From NCBI GenBank assembly GCA_934254835.1, contig CAKQMI010000041.1, positions 1-10,199 of the forward strand: 10,199 nucleotides of DNA, given 5' to 3'. This document shows, in pieces, positions 1-5,770 of the stretch. The DNA comes from an uncultured Clostridia bacterium. GTDB taxonomy: Bacteria; Bacillota; Clostridia; Christensenellales; CAG-917. Each line of letters starts with the position of its first letter. Position 1 is the first letter of the stretch. The position numbers were made by a program, and so were the translations under genes. The notes beneath the pieces were generated by a model. That model was not told the DNA's origin and searched no databases. It was given only the letters and a program-made list of their open reading frames with translations.

Positions 1-197
1 TAACTTTGTACGTCAACGGAGCGGCGTCGAACAACGTTGTTTACGACGGTTCCGACACGGGGATTACGTCCGCGGCGAAGACGGTTTATCTGAATTTTTC
101 ATCGCCCGGCACGCTGTCGATTTACAACACGACGGCAGACACCGCGTCGTTCAACAACGCGTTTATCACCGTCACGCAGTTGTCGCCCACGGCGTAA
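1..197 (+). CDS. C-terminal end of an unidentified, probably secreted protein
   Basis: An open frame enters from the left edge (first complete codon at base 3) and stops with TAA at 195-197, leaving about 64 residues. The residues are rich in Ser, Thr, Asn, Gly and aromatic positions in a beta-strand-like pattern (for example TVYLNFSSPGTLSIYNTT), with almost no charge. That composition is typical of the end of an extracellular beta-sandwich or carbohydrate-binding type domain, but I do not recognise the family. There is no C-terminal membrane anchor or sorting signal. No start codon with a ribosome binding site is visible inside the window, so I treat it as truncated by the window edge. The hairpin at 231-256 could end its transcript. 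Confidence 0.5.
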   Translation, partial: TLYVNGAASNNVVYDGSDTGITSAAKTVYLNFSSPGTLSIYNTTADTASFNNAFITVTQLSPTA

Positions 198-230
198 AAA
201 CCTTTTTGATTTTTGATTTTTTCCAAACAA

Positions 231-256
231 AAACCCTCGGCGTTTGCCGAGGGTTT
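231..256 (-). terminator. Rho-independent terminator of gap, possibly bidirectional
   Basis: A perfect 11-bp stem (231-241 with 246-256) with a 4-nt loop lies 13 bases past the gap stop codon. Read on the minus strand, the stem ends in a T-rich run (GGGTTTTTGTTT), the normal layout for an intrinsic terminator. On the plus strand it is followed by a weaker T stretch at 262-266, so it may also stop transcription of the convergent gene at 1-197. Confidence 0.85.
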
Positions 257-269
257 AATGCGTTTTTAA

Positions 270-1331
270 TTATTTGTTGAGGAATTTTGCAAAGTATTTG
301 ATGGTGCGGACCATTTGGCTGGTGTAGCTGTTTTCGTTGTCGTACCAAGAAATAACTTGAACTTCGGAAGTGCCGTTGTCGAGGTTGATGACCATCGTTT
401 GAGTTGCGTCAAACAAACTGCCGTATCTCATACCGACGATATCGCTTGAAACGATTTCTTCCTCGTTGTAGCCAAAGCTTTCGTTTGCGGCGGATTTCAT
501 AGCGGCGTTGATGTCCTCTTTCTTGACTGTACCTTCGACAATAGCGGTAAGAATCGTGGTGGAGCCGGTAGGAGTGGGAACGCGTTGTGCCGAGCCGATA
601 AGTTTGCCATTGAGTTCAGGAATGACAAGGCCGATTGCTTTTGCCGCGCCGGTGCTGTTGGGAACGATATTGACGGCTGCCGCGCGAGCGCGACGGAGGT
701 CGCCTTTGCGATGAGGTCCGTCCAAAACCATTTGGTCGCCGGTGTAAGCGTGGATTGTCACCATGATGCCCGACTTAATGGGAGCAAAGTCGTTGAGGGC
801 TTTTGCCATAGGAGCGAGGCAGTTGGTAGTGCAACTTGCTGCGGAAATAATATTGTCGTCCTTTTTGAGGGTGTCGTGGTTTACGTTGTAGACGATTGTG
901 GGAAGATCGTTGCCTGCGGGAGCGGAGATAACGACTTTCTTTGCGCCTGCGTCGATGTGCGCTTGCGCTTTCGCCTTGCTGGTGTAGAAACCGGTGCATT
1001 CGAGAACGACGTCAACGTCGAGGGCTTTCCAAGGAAGGTCAACGGCATTCTTTTGTGCGTAGATGGTGATTTTCTTGCCATCGACAACGATGTAGCCGTC
1101 TTCTTTGACGGTGCCGTCCTCGTTAAGGACTGCTTCTGCGCTTTCAACCTTGTGGTTGTTTGCATAGTTTCCTTGGGTTGAGTCGTATTTCAAAAGATGA
1201 GCGAGCATTTTGGGGCTGGTGAGGTCGTTGATAGCGACGATTTCATAGCCTTCTGCACCGAACATTTGTCTGAAAGCAAGACGGCCGATTCTGCCGAAGC
1301 CGTTAATAGCAACTCTGACGTTTTGTGACAT
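270..1331 (-). CDS. gap: Glyceraldehyde-3-phosphate dehydrogenase, NAD-dependent (353 aa)
   Basis: Glycolytic enzyme of the cytoplasm that oxidises and phosphorylates glyceraldehyde 3-phosphate to 1,3-bisphosphoglycerate. The N-terminal Rossmann fold shows NGFGRIGR (residues 10-17), and Asp36 follows the second strand, the position linked with NAD preference. The catalytic SAASCTTNCLAP segment places the active cysteine at 167, and the partner histidine is His194 in TIHAYTGD. The C-terminal WYDNENSYT signature is at 329-337. Length is about right for the family (330-350). I chose the ATG at 1331 because GGAGG sits 8 bases upstream (1340-1344) and the family N-terminus begins there. A longer in-frame start at 1424 would fall inside the promoter. 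The gene is monocistronic, with its own promoter and terminator. Nothing is broken or missing. Confidence 0.97.
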   Translation of the reverse strand: MSQNVRVAINGFGRIGRLAFRQMFGAEGYEIVAINDLTSPKMLAHLLKYDSTQGNYANNHKVESAEAVLNEDGTVKEDGYIVVDGKKITIYAQKNAVDLPWKALDVDVVLECTGFYTSKAKAQAHIDAGAKKVVISAPAGNDLPTIVYNVNHDTLKKDDNIISAASCTTNCLAPMAKALNDFAPIKSGIMVTIHAYTGDQMVLDGPHRKGDLRRARAAAVNIVPNSTGAAKAIGLVIPELNGKLIGSAQRVPTPTGSTTILTAIVEGTVKKEDINAAMKSAANESFGYNEEEIVSSDIVGMRYGSLFDATQTMVINLDNGTSEVQVISWYDNENSYTSQMVRTIKYFAKFLNK

Positions 1332-1395
1332 ATAGATATCCTCCAAAATTTGTATTACAGTGTGATTGGCAATCCGATTCCCGAATTGCAAGTAC

Positions 1396-1424
1396 ATTTT
1401 ACCCTTAAAATGTAATTTTAACAA
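1396..1424 (-). promoter_or_regulatory. Sigma-A-type promoter of gap
   Basis: Read on the minus strand: -35 TTGTTA (1419-1424), 17-bp spacer, -10 TAAAAT (1396-1401). This predicts transcription from about 1389 and a 5' leader of about 58 nt containing the GGAGG at 1340-1344. The boxes match consensus at 4/6 and 5/6 positions with ideal spacing. Confidence 0.55.
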
Positions 1425-1587
1425 GCGAATTTACCCACTTTTTGGCAACAATTGTTTATTTTTTAACAAATATATCGTAAAACTTTGAGTAAATCGATAA
1501 TATTTCAAAAATAATCCCGCCCTTTTTAATTTTTCGCCTGAATCCAATCCCGATTATTCCCTGCTTTTGGAAAAATATAATGCGGTG

Positions 1588-1607
1588 CCCTTCCGGGAGA
1601 TTCTCAC
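1588..1607. repeat. 20-bp direct repeat, copy 1
   Basis: The 20 bases CCCTTCCGGGAGATTCTCAC occur again, unchanged, at 1990-2009. Together the copies bracket structured repeat copies 1 and 2 and the mini-hairpin row. The GAGATTCTCAC part, and the CTCGCAATGACG that follows copy 2, resemble a repeat type seen between genes in many bacterial genomes; that resemblance is from memory only. Confidence 0.7.
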
Positions 1608-1613
1608 CACGTC

Positions 1614-1687
1614 GCAAATCTCGCTTTTGACCAAACAAACTCATTTCTTTCCTTTGTTTGTCTTTTGCTCGTTTGCTCCTTATCCCC
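1614..1687. repeat. Structured repeat copy 1 (3' truncated)
   Basis: Outer stem P1 is GCAAAT (1614-1619) with GTTTGC (1671-1676), five pairs plus one T-G. The inner hairpin P2 is 1632-1639 with 1653-1660 (8 bp). The single-stranded joiners CGCTTTTGAC and TCTTTTGCTC are shared with the other copies. The third hairpin P3 is missing: after its first four bases (CCCC, 1684-1687) the sequence passes straight into copy 2. Confidence 0.75.
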
Positions 1688-1692
1688 TCGTC

Positions 1693-1791
1693 GTATGCTT
1701 CGTTTTTGACCAACCGATTGTCGCAAGCGACAGTCGGTTGTCTTACGCTCGCATACTCCTTTTCCCCAAGGGTACACAGTATCCCGTGGGG
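1693..1791. repeat. Structured repeat copy 2 (complete)
   Basis: P1 is GTATGC (1693-1698) with GCATAC (1751-1756). P2 is 1711-1724 with 1727-1740, 14 positions with a single T-G. P3 is 1764-1791, in which TAC (1773-1775) pairs with GTA (1779-1781) and T1782 is bulged below it, above GGG/CCC and CCCCA/TGGGG stems. It is followed by GGCCCCAT. A partial echo of the P3 right half lies at 1802-1823. Confidence 0.8.
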
Positions 1792-1828
1792 GCCCCATTA
1801 GTCAGTATCTCGTGGGGACCCCATAAGC

Positions 1829-1979
1829 TCCTCAGAATGACAATGGAGGAACGATGTTTTTGCTCGGTGGCAAAAGCGATGCGCCTTTGGCGCGATGTTG
1901 CTTCGCAGTGATATGCCTTCGGCGTGATATTGTCTTCGACAGTGATATTGCGTTGCAGTGATATTTGCCCTTTGGGCAA
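1829..1979. repeat. Row of about eight mini-hairpins with TGATAT spacers
   Basis: Successive small hairpins pair at 1829-1833/1846-1850, 1858-1863/1870-1875, 1881-1885/1889-1893, 1898-1901/1905-1908, 1914-1917/1921-1924, 1930-1934/1938-1942, 1948-1951/1955-1958 and 1965-1970/1974-1979. Several have 3-base TTC or TTT loops. TGATAT separates the later units at 1909, 1925, 1943 and 1959, a period of 16-18 bases. Stem bases differ from unit to unit but remain paired, sometimes through a closing T-G. It encodes no supported protein. It could be an expanding palindromic repeat array; I do not know a named family. Confidence 0.7.
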
Positions 1980-1989
1980 GATGAGGTGT

Positions 1990-2009
1990 CCCTTCCGGGA
2001 GATTCTCAC
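1990..2009. repeat. 20-bp direct repeat, copy 2
   Basis: Identical to 1588-1607. Here it continues into GTCACTTCGCTCCTCGCAATGACG (first part 2010-2021, second part 2022-2033), a continuation that differs from what follows copy 1. Confidence 0.7.
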
Positions 2010-2106
2010 GTCACTTCGCTCCTCGCAATGACGTAAAACCAACTAATCTAAAAAATTAGATTGCACTTGCTTTTCAAAACTATTTGTTTAACGGCGAGAT
2101 TGCGTC

Positions 2107-2206
2107 ACAAACTTCGCTTTTGACCAAACAATCGCCACAAGTGTCAATTGTTTGTCTTTCGCTTGTTTGTTCCTTCACCCCAAAAGTACAAAAGTATCTT
2201 TTGGGG
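2107..2206. repeat. Structured repeat copy 3 (complete)
   Basis: P1 is ACAAAC (2107-2112) with GTTTGT (2165-2170). P2 is 2125-2132 with 2147-2154 (8 bp). P3 is 2178-2206: CCCCAAAAG with CTTTTGGGG, then TAC (2187-2189) with GTA (2194-2196), with T2197 bulged exactly as in the other complete copies. Joiners TTCGCTTTTGAC (2113-2124) and TCTTTCGCTT (2155-2164) match copy 2 closely, although the stem sequences differ. Confidence 0.8.
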
Positions 2207-2225
2207 GCCCCATTTTTTGGGGTTC

Positions 2226-2285
2226 TTGACAGGTTTTTGCGAAGGCGCGTACTTAGGCGTACGTAATTGAGCAAAGTTCTGTCAA
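2226..2285. repeat. 60-nt nested hairpin
   Basis: Three stacked stems with symmetric internal loops: TTGACAG (2226-2232) with CTGTCAA (2279-2285); a 3x3 loop; TTTGC (2236-2240) with GCAAA (2271-2275); a 7x7 loop; CGTAC (2248-2252) with GTACG (2259-2263); a 6-nt cap. It could be a small RNA, a repeat unit or a relic. There is no T-run after it, so it is not an intrinsic terminator. Confidence 0.55.
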
Positions 2286-2429
2286 AACGCCGTAAGGTCG
2301 CAATAACCGCTAATTCTTTCTTAACGGCGAGGGTTTGCACTCGCTCTTTACTACTTTTTTATTAACGGCGAGAATTCTATGGATTTTTGGGGTTCTTTGC
2401 AGGTTCTGAAAAATCCTAGTGTACGCGTC

Positions 2430-2527
2430 ACACACTACGCTTTCGAAATCACGTTATCGCAAGCGATAACGCTCACTCTTTTGCTTGTGTGCTCCTTCTC
2501 CCCGCGAGTACACAGTATCCCGCGGGG
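2430..2527. repeat. Structured repeat copy 4 (complete)
   Basis: P1 is CACAC (2431-2435) with GTGTG (2487-2491). P2 is a perfect 9-bp hairpin (2452-2460 with 2463-2471). P3 is 2500-2527: CCCCGCG with CGCGGGG, an A-C mismatch, one G-C pair, then TAC (2509-2511) with GTA (2515-2517) and T2518 bulged. The joiner on the 3' side carries five extra bases compared with copies 2 and 3. It is followed by CCCCCGG. Confidence 0.8.
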
Positions 2528-2594
2528 CCCCCGGTTTTCACGAATTTTCAGGTTCCGCCGAAAAAGCAGAATATCGCAAAATATCGCCGTTAAG

Positions 2595-3707
2595 TTAAGC
2601 GAGGGTGTTAAGAGGCAATAACTCCTCCCCCACAAACACGCCGTCCTTACGAATCAAAACATCGTCAAAGTATATCTCCCCTCCACCGGCGTCGGGGGTT
2701 TGACGCAAGACCAAATCCCAGTGCACGGCGGAAACGTTGCCGTTGTAAGCGTCGTCGTAGCAAGCACCCGGGGTGAAGTGGATACTGCCGTTGATTTTCT
2801 CATCGAACAAAATATCGCCGATTGCGTTTTTGACGTACGGATTGACGCCGATTGCAAACTCGCCGACGTAGCGTGCGCCCTCATCGGTATCGAAAATGGC
2901 GTTGGCACCCTCGGTATTGTTGGCGGTGGCTTCGATAATTTTGCCGTCCTTAAAGACAAGTCGGACGTCCTCGAAGCGGAACCCGTTTTCGATGCTCGGC
3001 GCGTTGTAATGGATAACGCCGTTGACGCTGTCTTTCACAGGCGCGGTGTAAACTTCGCCGTCGGGGATATTCATTCTGCCCGCGCAAGTGACGGCGGGGA
3101 TACCTTTTATACTGAACGTCAAATCGGTGTCTTTTGCCACAATACGCACTTTATCCGTCTTATTCATCAGATTAACAAGCGGTTGCATTGCTTTTTCCAT
3201 TTTTGCGTAATCCAAACAACACACGTTGAAATAGAAATCTTCAAAGGCTTCGGTACTCATTCCCGCAAGTTGCGCCATGCCCTCGGTGGGGTAACGCAGG
3301 ACAACCCATTTGGTTTTGCAAACGCGTTGTTCGTGGTGGACGGGGTGGTTGTAAATTCTGTTGTACGCCTGCATACGATCCTCTGGGACGTCGGAAAGTT
3401 CATAGCTGTTCTGCCCGCCCCGAACGCCGATATAGCACTGCATTTCGGACATAAGTTGTTTGTCGTGCGACGCCATATTTTCAAGTTGTTCGTCGGTTAT
3501 ATTTTTAAGGAGCGCGCGCTCGACGCGTCTGTCGTGCAAGAAAACGTACGGCTGACCGCCCGCCGAATACACCGCCTCGACAAGCGCGTTCACAAACGAA
3601 ACGTCGATGCCGAACGCGTCAATCCAGACCTTTTCGCCCTTCTCAACGCTTATCGAATAGTTGACGAGATTCTTTGCAAGTAACTTTTGTCTTTCATCGG
3701 AAATCAT
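2595..3707 (-). CDS. M29-family metallo-aminopeptidase (AmpS/PepS type, 370 aa)
   Basis: Cytoplasmic exopeptidase that removes N-terminal residues from peptides using two metal ions. The C-terminal half shows the M29 metal-site pattern in order: Glu218 in NIPDGEVYTAP, Glu283 in VGEFAIG, His310 in GSIHF, and His329 with Asp331 in AVHWD. Tyr317 and Tyr321 lie in the usual tyrosine region. The N-terminal half is the family's alpha/beta domain. At 370 residues it is somewhat shorter than the roughly 410 typical of characterised members, but all metal ligands are present. The start at 3707 has AGAGG (3715-3719) 7 bases upstream. It has its own promoter and no clear intrinsic terminator. The last codons abut the repeat block, so its 3' end may have been altered by repeat insertion. 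The exact peptidase subfamily cannot be assigned. Confidence 0.92.
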   Translation of the reverse strand: MISDERQKLLAKNLVNYSISVEKGEKVWIDAFGIDVSFVNALVEAVYSAGGQPYVFLHDRRVERALLKNITDEQLENMASHDKQLMSEMQCYIGVRGGQNSYELSDVPEDRMQAYNRIYNHPVHHEQRVCKTKWVVLRYPTEGMAQLAGMSTEAFEDFYFNVCCLDYAKMEKAMQPLVNLMNKTDKVRIVAKDTDLTFSIKGIPAVTCAGRMNIPDGEVYTAPVKDSVNGVIHYNAPSIENGFRFEDVRLVFKDGKIIEATANNTEGANAIFDTDEGARYVGEFAIGVNPYVKNAIGDILFDEKINGSIHFTPGACYDDAYNGNVSAVHWDLVLRQTPDAGGGEIYFDDVLIRKDGVFVGEELLPLNTLA

Positions 3708-3741
3708 AAATTTACCTCTGTTTTTTTAATTATTCATATAT

Positions 3742-3769
3742 ATTATATCAATTATATCGATGTTTTCAA
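3742..3769 (-). promoter_or_regulatory. Promoter of the M29 aminopeptidase
   Basis: Minus strand: -35 TTGAAA (3764-3769), 16-bp spacer, -10 TATAAT (3742-3747). A start near 3735 gives a leader of about 28 nt with AGAGG correctly placed. It is divergent from the promoter at 3799-3828. Confidence 0.65.
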
Positions 3770-3798
3770 TCAAAGGCGCACATTTTTTCAAAGTAGTG

Positions 3799-3828
3799 TT
3801 GACATTTTCGGTGTTTACGCCTTAAAAT
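3799..3828 (+). promoter_or_regulatory. Promoter of the four-TM membrane protein gene
   Basis: Perfect -35 TTGACA (3799-3804), 18-bp spacer, -10 TAAAAT (3823-3828). The predicted start is near 3835, which puts AGGAG (3835-3839) at the extreme 5' end of the message. Confidence 0.6.
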
Positions 3829-3859
3829 AAGGATAGGAGAATATCTTTATTTTTAGATT

Positions 3860-4510
3860 ATGGTGAAGAAAGATAAAAACAAAAAAGCAAAGAACGGCGA
3901 CGTGAAGAAGTTCCCGGTTGACACCGCTCTTGAACAGGAAAAAAAGAATCTGAGTTCCAAACGCACGGCTTACACCGTCTATACCGTATTTTGCTTCCTC
4001 ATCGTTTTCGCAACGGCGGGAGGCGCGGGATATCTTATGGCGAACAACGTTGCGGGCATTGCACAACGCAGGTTTATACGCACCTCGGCGTACACCGCCC
4101 TCGACGCGACGATTAAGGCGTCCATCGACACGTCGTATGCCAACAACTTTTTGTATGCGGAGTTCTGGTACATCATCGTGATTTACGCAATCGCAATGGT
4201 CGTCGTGCTGGCACTCACGGGCAAAAACCGCATTTATCACCTCGTCGGCTTTGGATTTGCGTCGGCGGGCGCAACGTTTTTGACGTATTTCTTGTCGATT
4301 AAAAACCTGGCGGGGTTTTCGTACTACGCCAAAATTTTCAATCCGCTTTTGTACTACGTCATCATCGTGGCGACGTGCGCACCCATTGCGGTTGGCATTT
4401 TCATTCTCGTTCTGAAGATTTTGAGATACAAGCACCTTGTGAAGGTGGGCAAGATTATTGAGGACGACGACGCCTATATGCCTTATGAGCCTATCAACGC
4501 AAATCAATAG
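3860..4510 (+). CDS. Four-TM membrane protein of unknown function (216 aa)
   Basis: I do not recognise the family. The first 36 residues are hydrophilic and lysine-rich. Four hydrophobic segments follow at about 38-60, 102-120, 125-145 and 162-187, and the tail is short and acidic (EDDD at 201-204). Positive charges (KNR between TM2 and TM3, KILRYKHLVKVGK after TM4) predict both ends inside the cytoplasm. The roughly 40-residue loop between TM1 and TM2 would be outside. The only possible ATG in this frame near the promoter is 3860, because an in-frame TAG lies at 3854-3856. The only Shine-Dalgarno-like AGGAG is at 3835-3839, 20 bases away, which is unusually far. The gene is monocistronic, with a clear promoter and terminator. 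Base composition matches its housekeeping neighbours. Confidence 0.8.
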   Translation: MVKKDKNKKAKNGDVKKFPVDTALEQEKKNLSSKRTAYTVYTVFCFLIVFATAGGAGYLMANNVAGIAQRRFIRTSAYTALDATIKASIDTSYANNFLYAEFWYIIVIYAIAMVVVLALTGKNRIYHLVGFGFASAGATFLTYFLSIKNLAGFSYYAKIFNPLLYYVIIVATCAPIAVGIFILVLKILRYKHLVKVGKIIEDDDAYMPYEPINANQ

Positions 4511-4525
4511 TTTTTGAAAATCGAC

Positions 4526-4553
4526 AGTCCGCACGAAAGTTGCGGGCTTTTTT
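4526..4553 (+). terminator. Rho-independent terminator of the membrane protein gene
   Basis: Stem 4526-4533 with 4541-4548 (8 pairs, one T-G), 7-nt loop, followed by a run of six T (4548-4553). It lies 15 bases after the TAG stop. Confidence 0.85.
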
Positions 4554-4632
4554 ATGCGCGCGGACTTTTGTTTAGGCATTTTAAGCGGATTGTAAAAATT
4601 TAATATATTTTCAATTTTTGTGCCTCTTTTAG

Positions 4633-4661
4633 TGGAAATTTATCGACTTTTAATATATAAT
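4633..4661 (+). promoter_or_regulatory. Promoter of fba
   Basis: -35 TGGAAA (4633-4638), 17-bp spacer, perfect -10 TATAAT (4656-4661). This predicts a start near 4668 and a leader of about 36 nt. A TTGACA at 4666-4671 lies too close to the gene to be the -35 box. Confidence 0.55.
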
Positions 4662-4703
4662 AGCCTTGACAAAAATAAACATAATAATCATCGGAGGTTA
4701 TTT

Positions 4704-5633
4704 ATGCCAATAGTTACATCAACCGAAATGTTCAAAAAAGCGTATGAAGGCGGATATGCAATCGGTGCTTTCAACGTCAACAATATGGAAACCATTCAGG
4801 GCATTGTCGAGGCTTGCACCGAAGAAAACGCTCCCGTTATCTTGCAAGTTTCCGCAGGCGCAAGAAAGTACGCCAACCCCGTATATCTTCGTCACCTTAT
4901 CGAGGCGGCATCCGAAGTCAGCGGTCTGCCCATCGTAATGCACCTTGACCACGGCGACAGTTTCGAACTTTGCAAATCCTGCGTTGACGGCGGTTTCACT
5001 TCGGTTATGATTGACGCATCGCATCACTCTTTTGAAGAAAATATTAAGATCACGTCGGAAGTCGTACAATACGCTCACGACCACGGCGCGGTTGTCGAGG
5101 CGGAACTCGGTCAGCTTGCAGGAATCGAAGACGCGGTAAACGTCAGCGAAAAAGACGCTTGCTACACCGATCCCAACCAGGTTGAGGAATTCGTTGCGCG
5201 TACGGGCGTTGACTCGCTTGCAATCGCAATCGGCACCAGCCACGGCGCTTTCAAGTTCAAAACCGCTCCTCGCCTTCGCTTTGACATTTTGGACGAGGTC
5301 AGCAAACGTCTGCCCGGCTTCCCCATCGTTTTGCACGGCGCATCCAGCATTCCGCAAGAATACGTCGAAACCATCGAAAAGTTCGGTGGCAGTATGCCCG
5401 GCGCAAAGGGCGTGCCCGAAGATATGCTCCGCGAAGCCGCTCGTATGGCTGTCTGCAAAATCAACGTCGACAGCGACCTTCGTATGGCTGCAACCGCCGC
5501 TATCCGCGAACACTTCTATAACAATCCTTCGCACTTCGATCCCCGTCAATACTTGGGGCCCGCAAGAACCGCGATTAAGGAATGCGTCCGCCACAAACTC
5601 ATCAACGTCTTGGGTTGCGCAGGCAAGGCATAA
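4704..5633 (+). CDS. fba: Class II fructose-1,6-bisphosphate aldolase (309 aa)
   Basis: Zinc-dependent glycolytic enzyme that splits fructose 1,6-bisphosphate into dihydroxyacetone phosphate and glyceraldehyde 3-phosphate in the cytoplasm. Visible class II signatures: AFNVNN at 22-27; catalytic Asp82 and zinc ligand His83 in HLDHGDS; EAELG with Glu134; zinc ligands His180 (GTSHG) and His211 (LHGAS); and the phosphate-binding NVDSD at 254-258. The GSMPGAKGVPE segment before it is common in Firmicutes enzymes. Length is normal. I chose the ATG at 4704 because GGAGG (4693-4697) is 6 bases upstream. An in-frame ATG-less extension back to 4620 would include the promoter. The gene is monocistronic. 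It uses C-ending codons heavily, unlike the AT-rich segment further right, and looks highly expressed. Confidence 0.97.
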   Translation: MPIVTSTEMFKKAYEGGYAIGAFNVNNMETIQGIVEACTEENAPVILQVSAGARKYANPVYLRHLIEAASEVSGLPIVMHLDHGDSFELCKSCVDGGFTSVMIDASHHSFEENIKITSEVVQYAHDHGAVVEAELGQLAGIEDAVNVSEKDACYTDPNQVEEFVARTGVDSLAIAIGTSHGAFKFKTAPRLRFDILDEVSKRLPGFPIVLHGASSIPQEYVETIEKFGGSMPGAKGVPEDMLREAARMAVCKINVDSDLRMAATAAIREHFYNNPSHFDPRQYLGPARTAIKECVRHKLINVLGCAGKA

Positions 5634-5645
5634 TTCAGCAAAAAC

Positions 5646-5675
5646 AAAAGACACTCGCACTGCCGAGTGTCTTTT
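5646..5675 (+). terminator. Rho-independent terminator of fba
   Basis: Stem AGACACTCG (5649-5657) with CGAGTGTCT (5664-5672), 6-nt loop, extended by AAA/TTT pairs. The T run is 5672-5677. It starts 13 bases after the stop codon. Confidence 0.9.
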
Positions 5676-5714
5676 TTGATGCCCTGTTTAATGCATTGTA
5701 AGCGAATGCAACGT

Positions 5715-5729
5715 CACAAGTTTCTTGTG
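5715..5729. promoter_or_regulatory. Candidate operator O1 of the XRE pair
   Basis: Inverted repeat CACAAG-TTT-CTTGTG. It shares the core ACAAG-N3-CTTGT with the repeat at 5744-5760. The two centres are 30 bp apart, close to three helical turns, so dimers bound at both would lie on nearly the same face of the DNA. Confidence 0.55.
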
Positions 5730-5743
5730 GTTTTTCTTTCATT

Positions 5744-5763
5744 GTACAAGATTCTTGTACTAT
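5744..5763 (+). promoter_or_regulatory. Candidate operator O2 overlapping the -10 of the XRE pair
   Basis: Inverted repeat GTACAAG-ATT-CTTGTAC (5744-5760, 7-bp arms). A possible -10, TACTAT (5758-5763), overlaps its right end and predicts transcription from about 5770, one base before the ATG of the first regulator. No good -35 is visible. Binding here would block RNA polymerase, which suggests autorepression. The operator is well supported as a palindrome; the promoter and the regulator are inferred. Confidence 0.5.
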
Positions 5764-5770
5764 TGTCAAT

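Larger units (their letters stand above)
2088..2372. repeat. Three direct copies of TTAACGGCGAG plus one inverted copy
   Basis: The 11-mer TTAACGGCGAG is found at 2088-2098, 2321-2331 and 2362-2372. The reverse complement of its first nine bases is at 2585-2593, next to the M29 peptidase stop codon. A second direct repeat, TTTTTGGGGTTCTT, occurs at 2214-2227 and 2384-2397. These short words appear to mark edges of repeat units around structured repeat copies 3 and 4. Confidence 0.6.
1425..2594. other. 1.2-kb gene-free stretch filled with structured repeats
   Basis: No open frame here has a plausible ribosome binding site together with a recognisable protein. The short frames present are the translations of repeats (runs such as KEQTSERQT recur in different frames). 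1425-1580 is plain AT-rich DNA. From 1588 the stretch is a mosaic of the repeats listed separately: four copies of a covarying roughly 100-nt element, a mini-hairpin row, a pair of 20-bp direct repeats, a nested 60-nt hairpin, three copies of TTAACGGCGAG with one inverted copy, and a 7-bp AT-rich hairpin (2045-2051 with 2056-2062). The block ends exactly at the stop codon of the M29 peptidase. Confidence 0.75.

Noticed and set aside
585..1181. A 198-codon open frame on the plus strand opposite gap
   Set aside because: Antisense to gap, low complexity and without a start signal.
1743..2042. A 99-codon minus-strand open frame across the hairpin row
   Set aside because: It is the translation of repeat DNA (each hairpin unit yields a similar peptide), has no ribosome binding site and shows no conserved domain.
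2080..2340. An 86-codon minus-strand open frame across structured repeat copy 3
   Set aside because: Parts of its sequence (KEQTSERQT) recur in other frames across the other repeat copies, showing that it reflects the repeat and not a gene.
1588..2600. CRISPR array
   Set aside because: The repeats are of several types, imperfect and irregularly spaced, with no uniform spacers and no cas genes nearby.
2700..3683. A 327-codon open frame on the plus strand opposite the M29 peptidase
   Set aside because: Shadow of the peptidase gene, with no recognisable domain. The peptidase has all metal ligands and good start signals.
3815..4579. A 254-codon open frame on the minus strand opposite the membrane protein gene
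   Set aside because: Its product is arginine- and asparagine-rich with no domain pattern, and it runs through the terminator at 4526-4553. The plus-strand gene has a coherent membrane topology and a promoter.
4666..4671. TTGACA upstream of fba as a -35 box
   Set aside because: No -10 box lies 16-18 bases downstream; that distance falls on the ribosome binding site. The TATAAT at 4656-4661 with TGGAAA is better.
4719..5660. A 313-codon open frame on the minus strand opposite fba
   Set aside because: It is antisense to a certain gene, its product is cysteine- and phenylalanine-rich with no family resemblance, and it has no ribosome binding site. Strong C/G-ending codon bias in fba keeps the opposite frame open.
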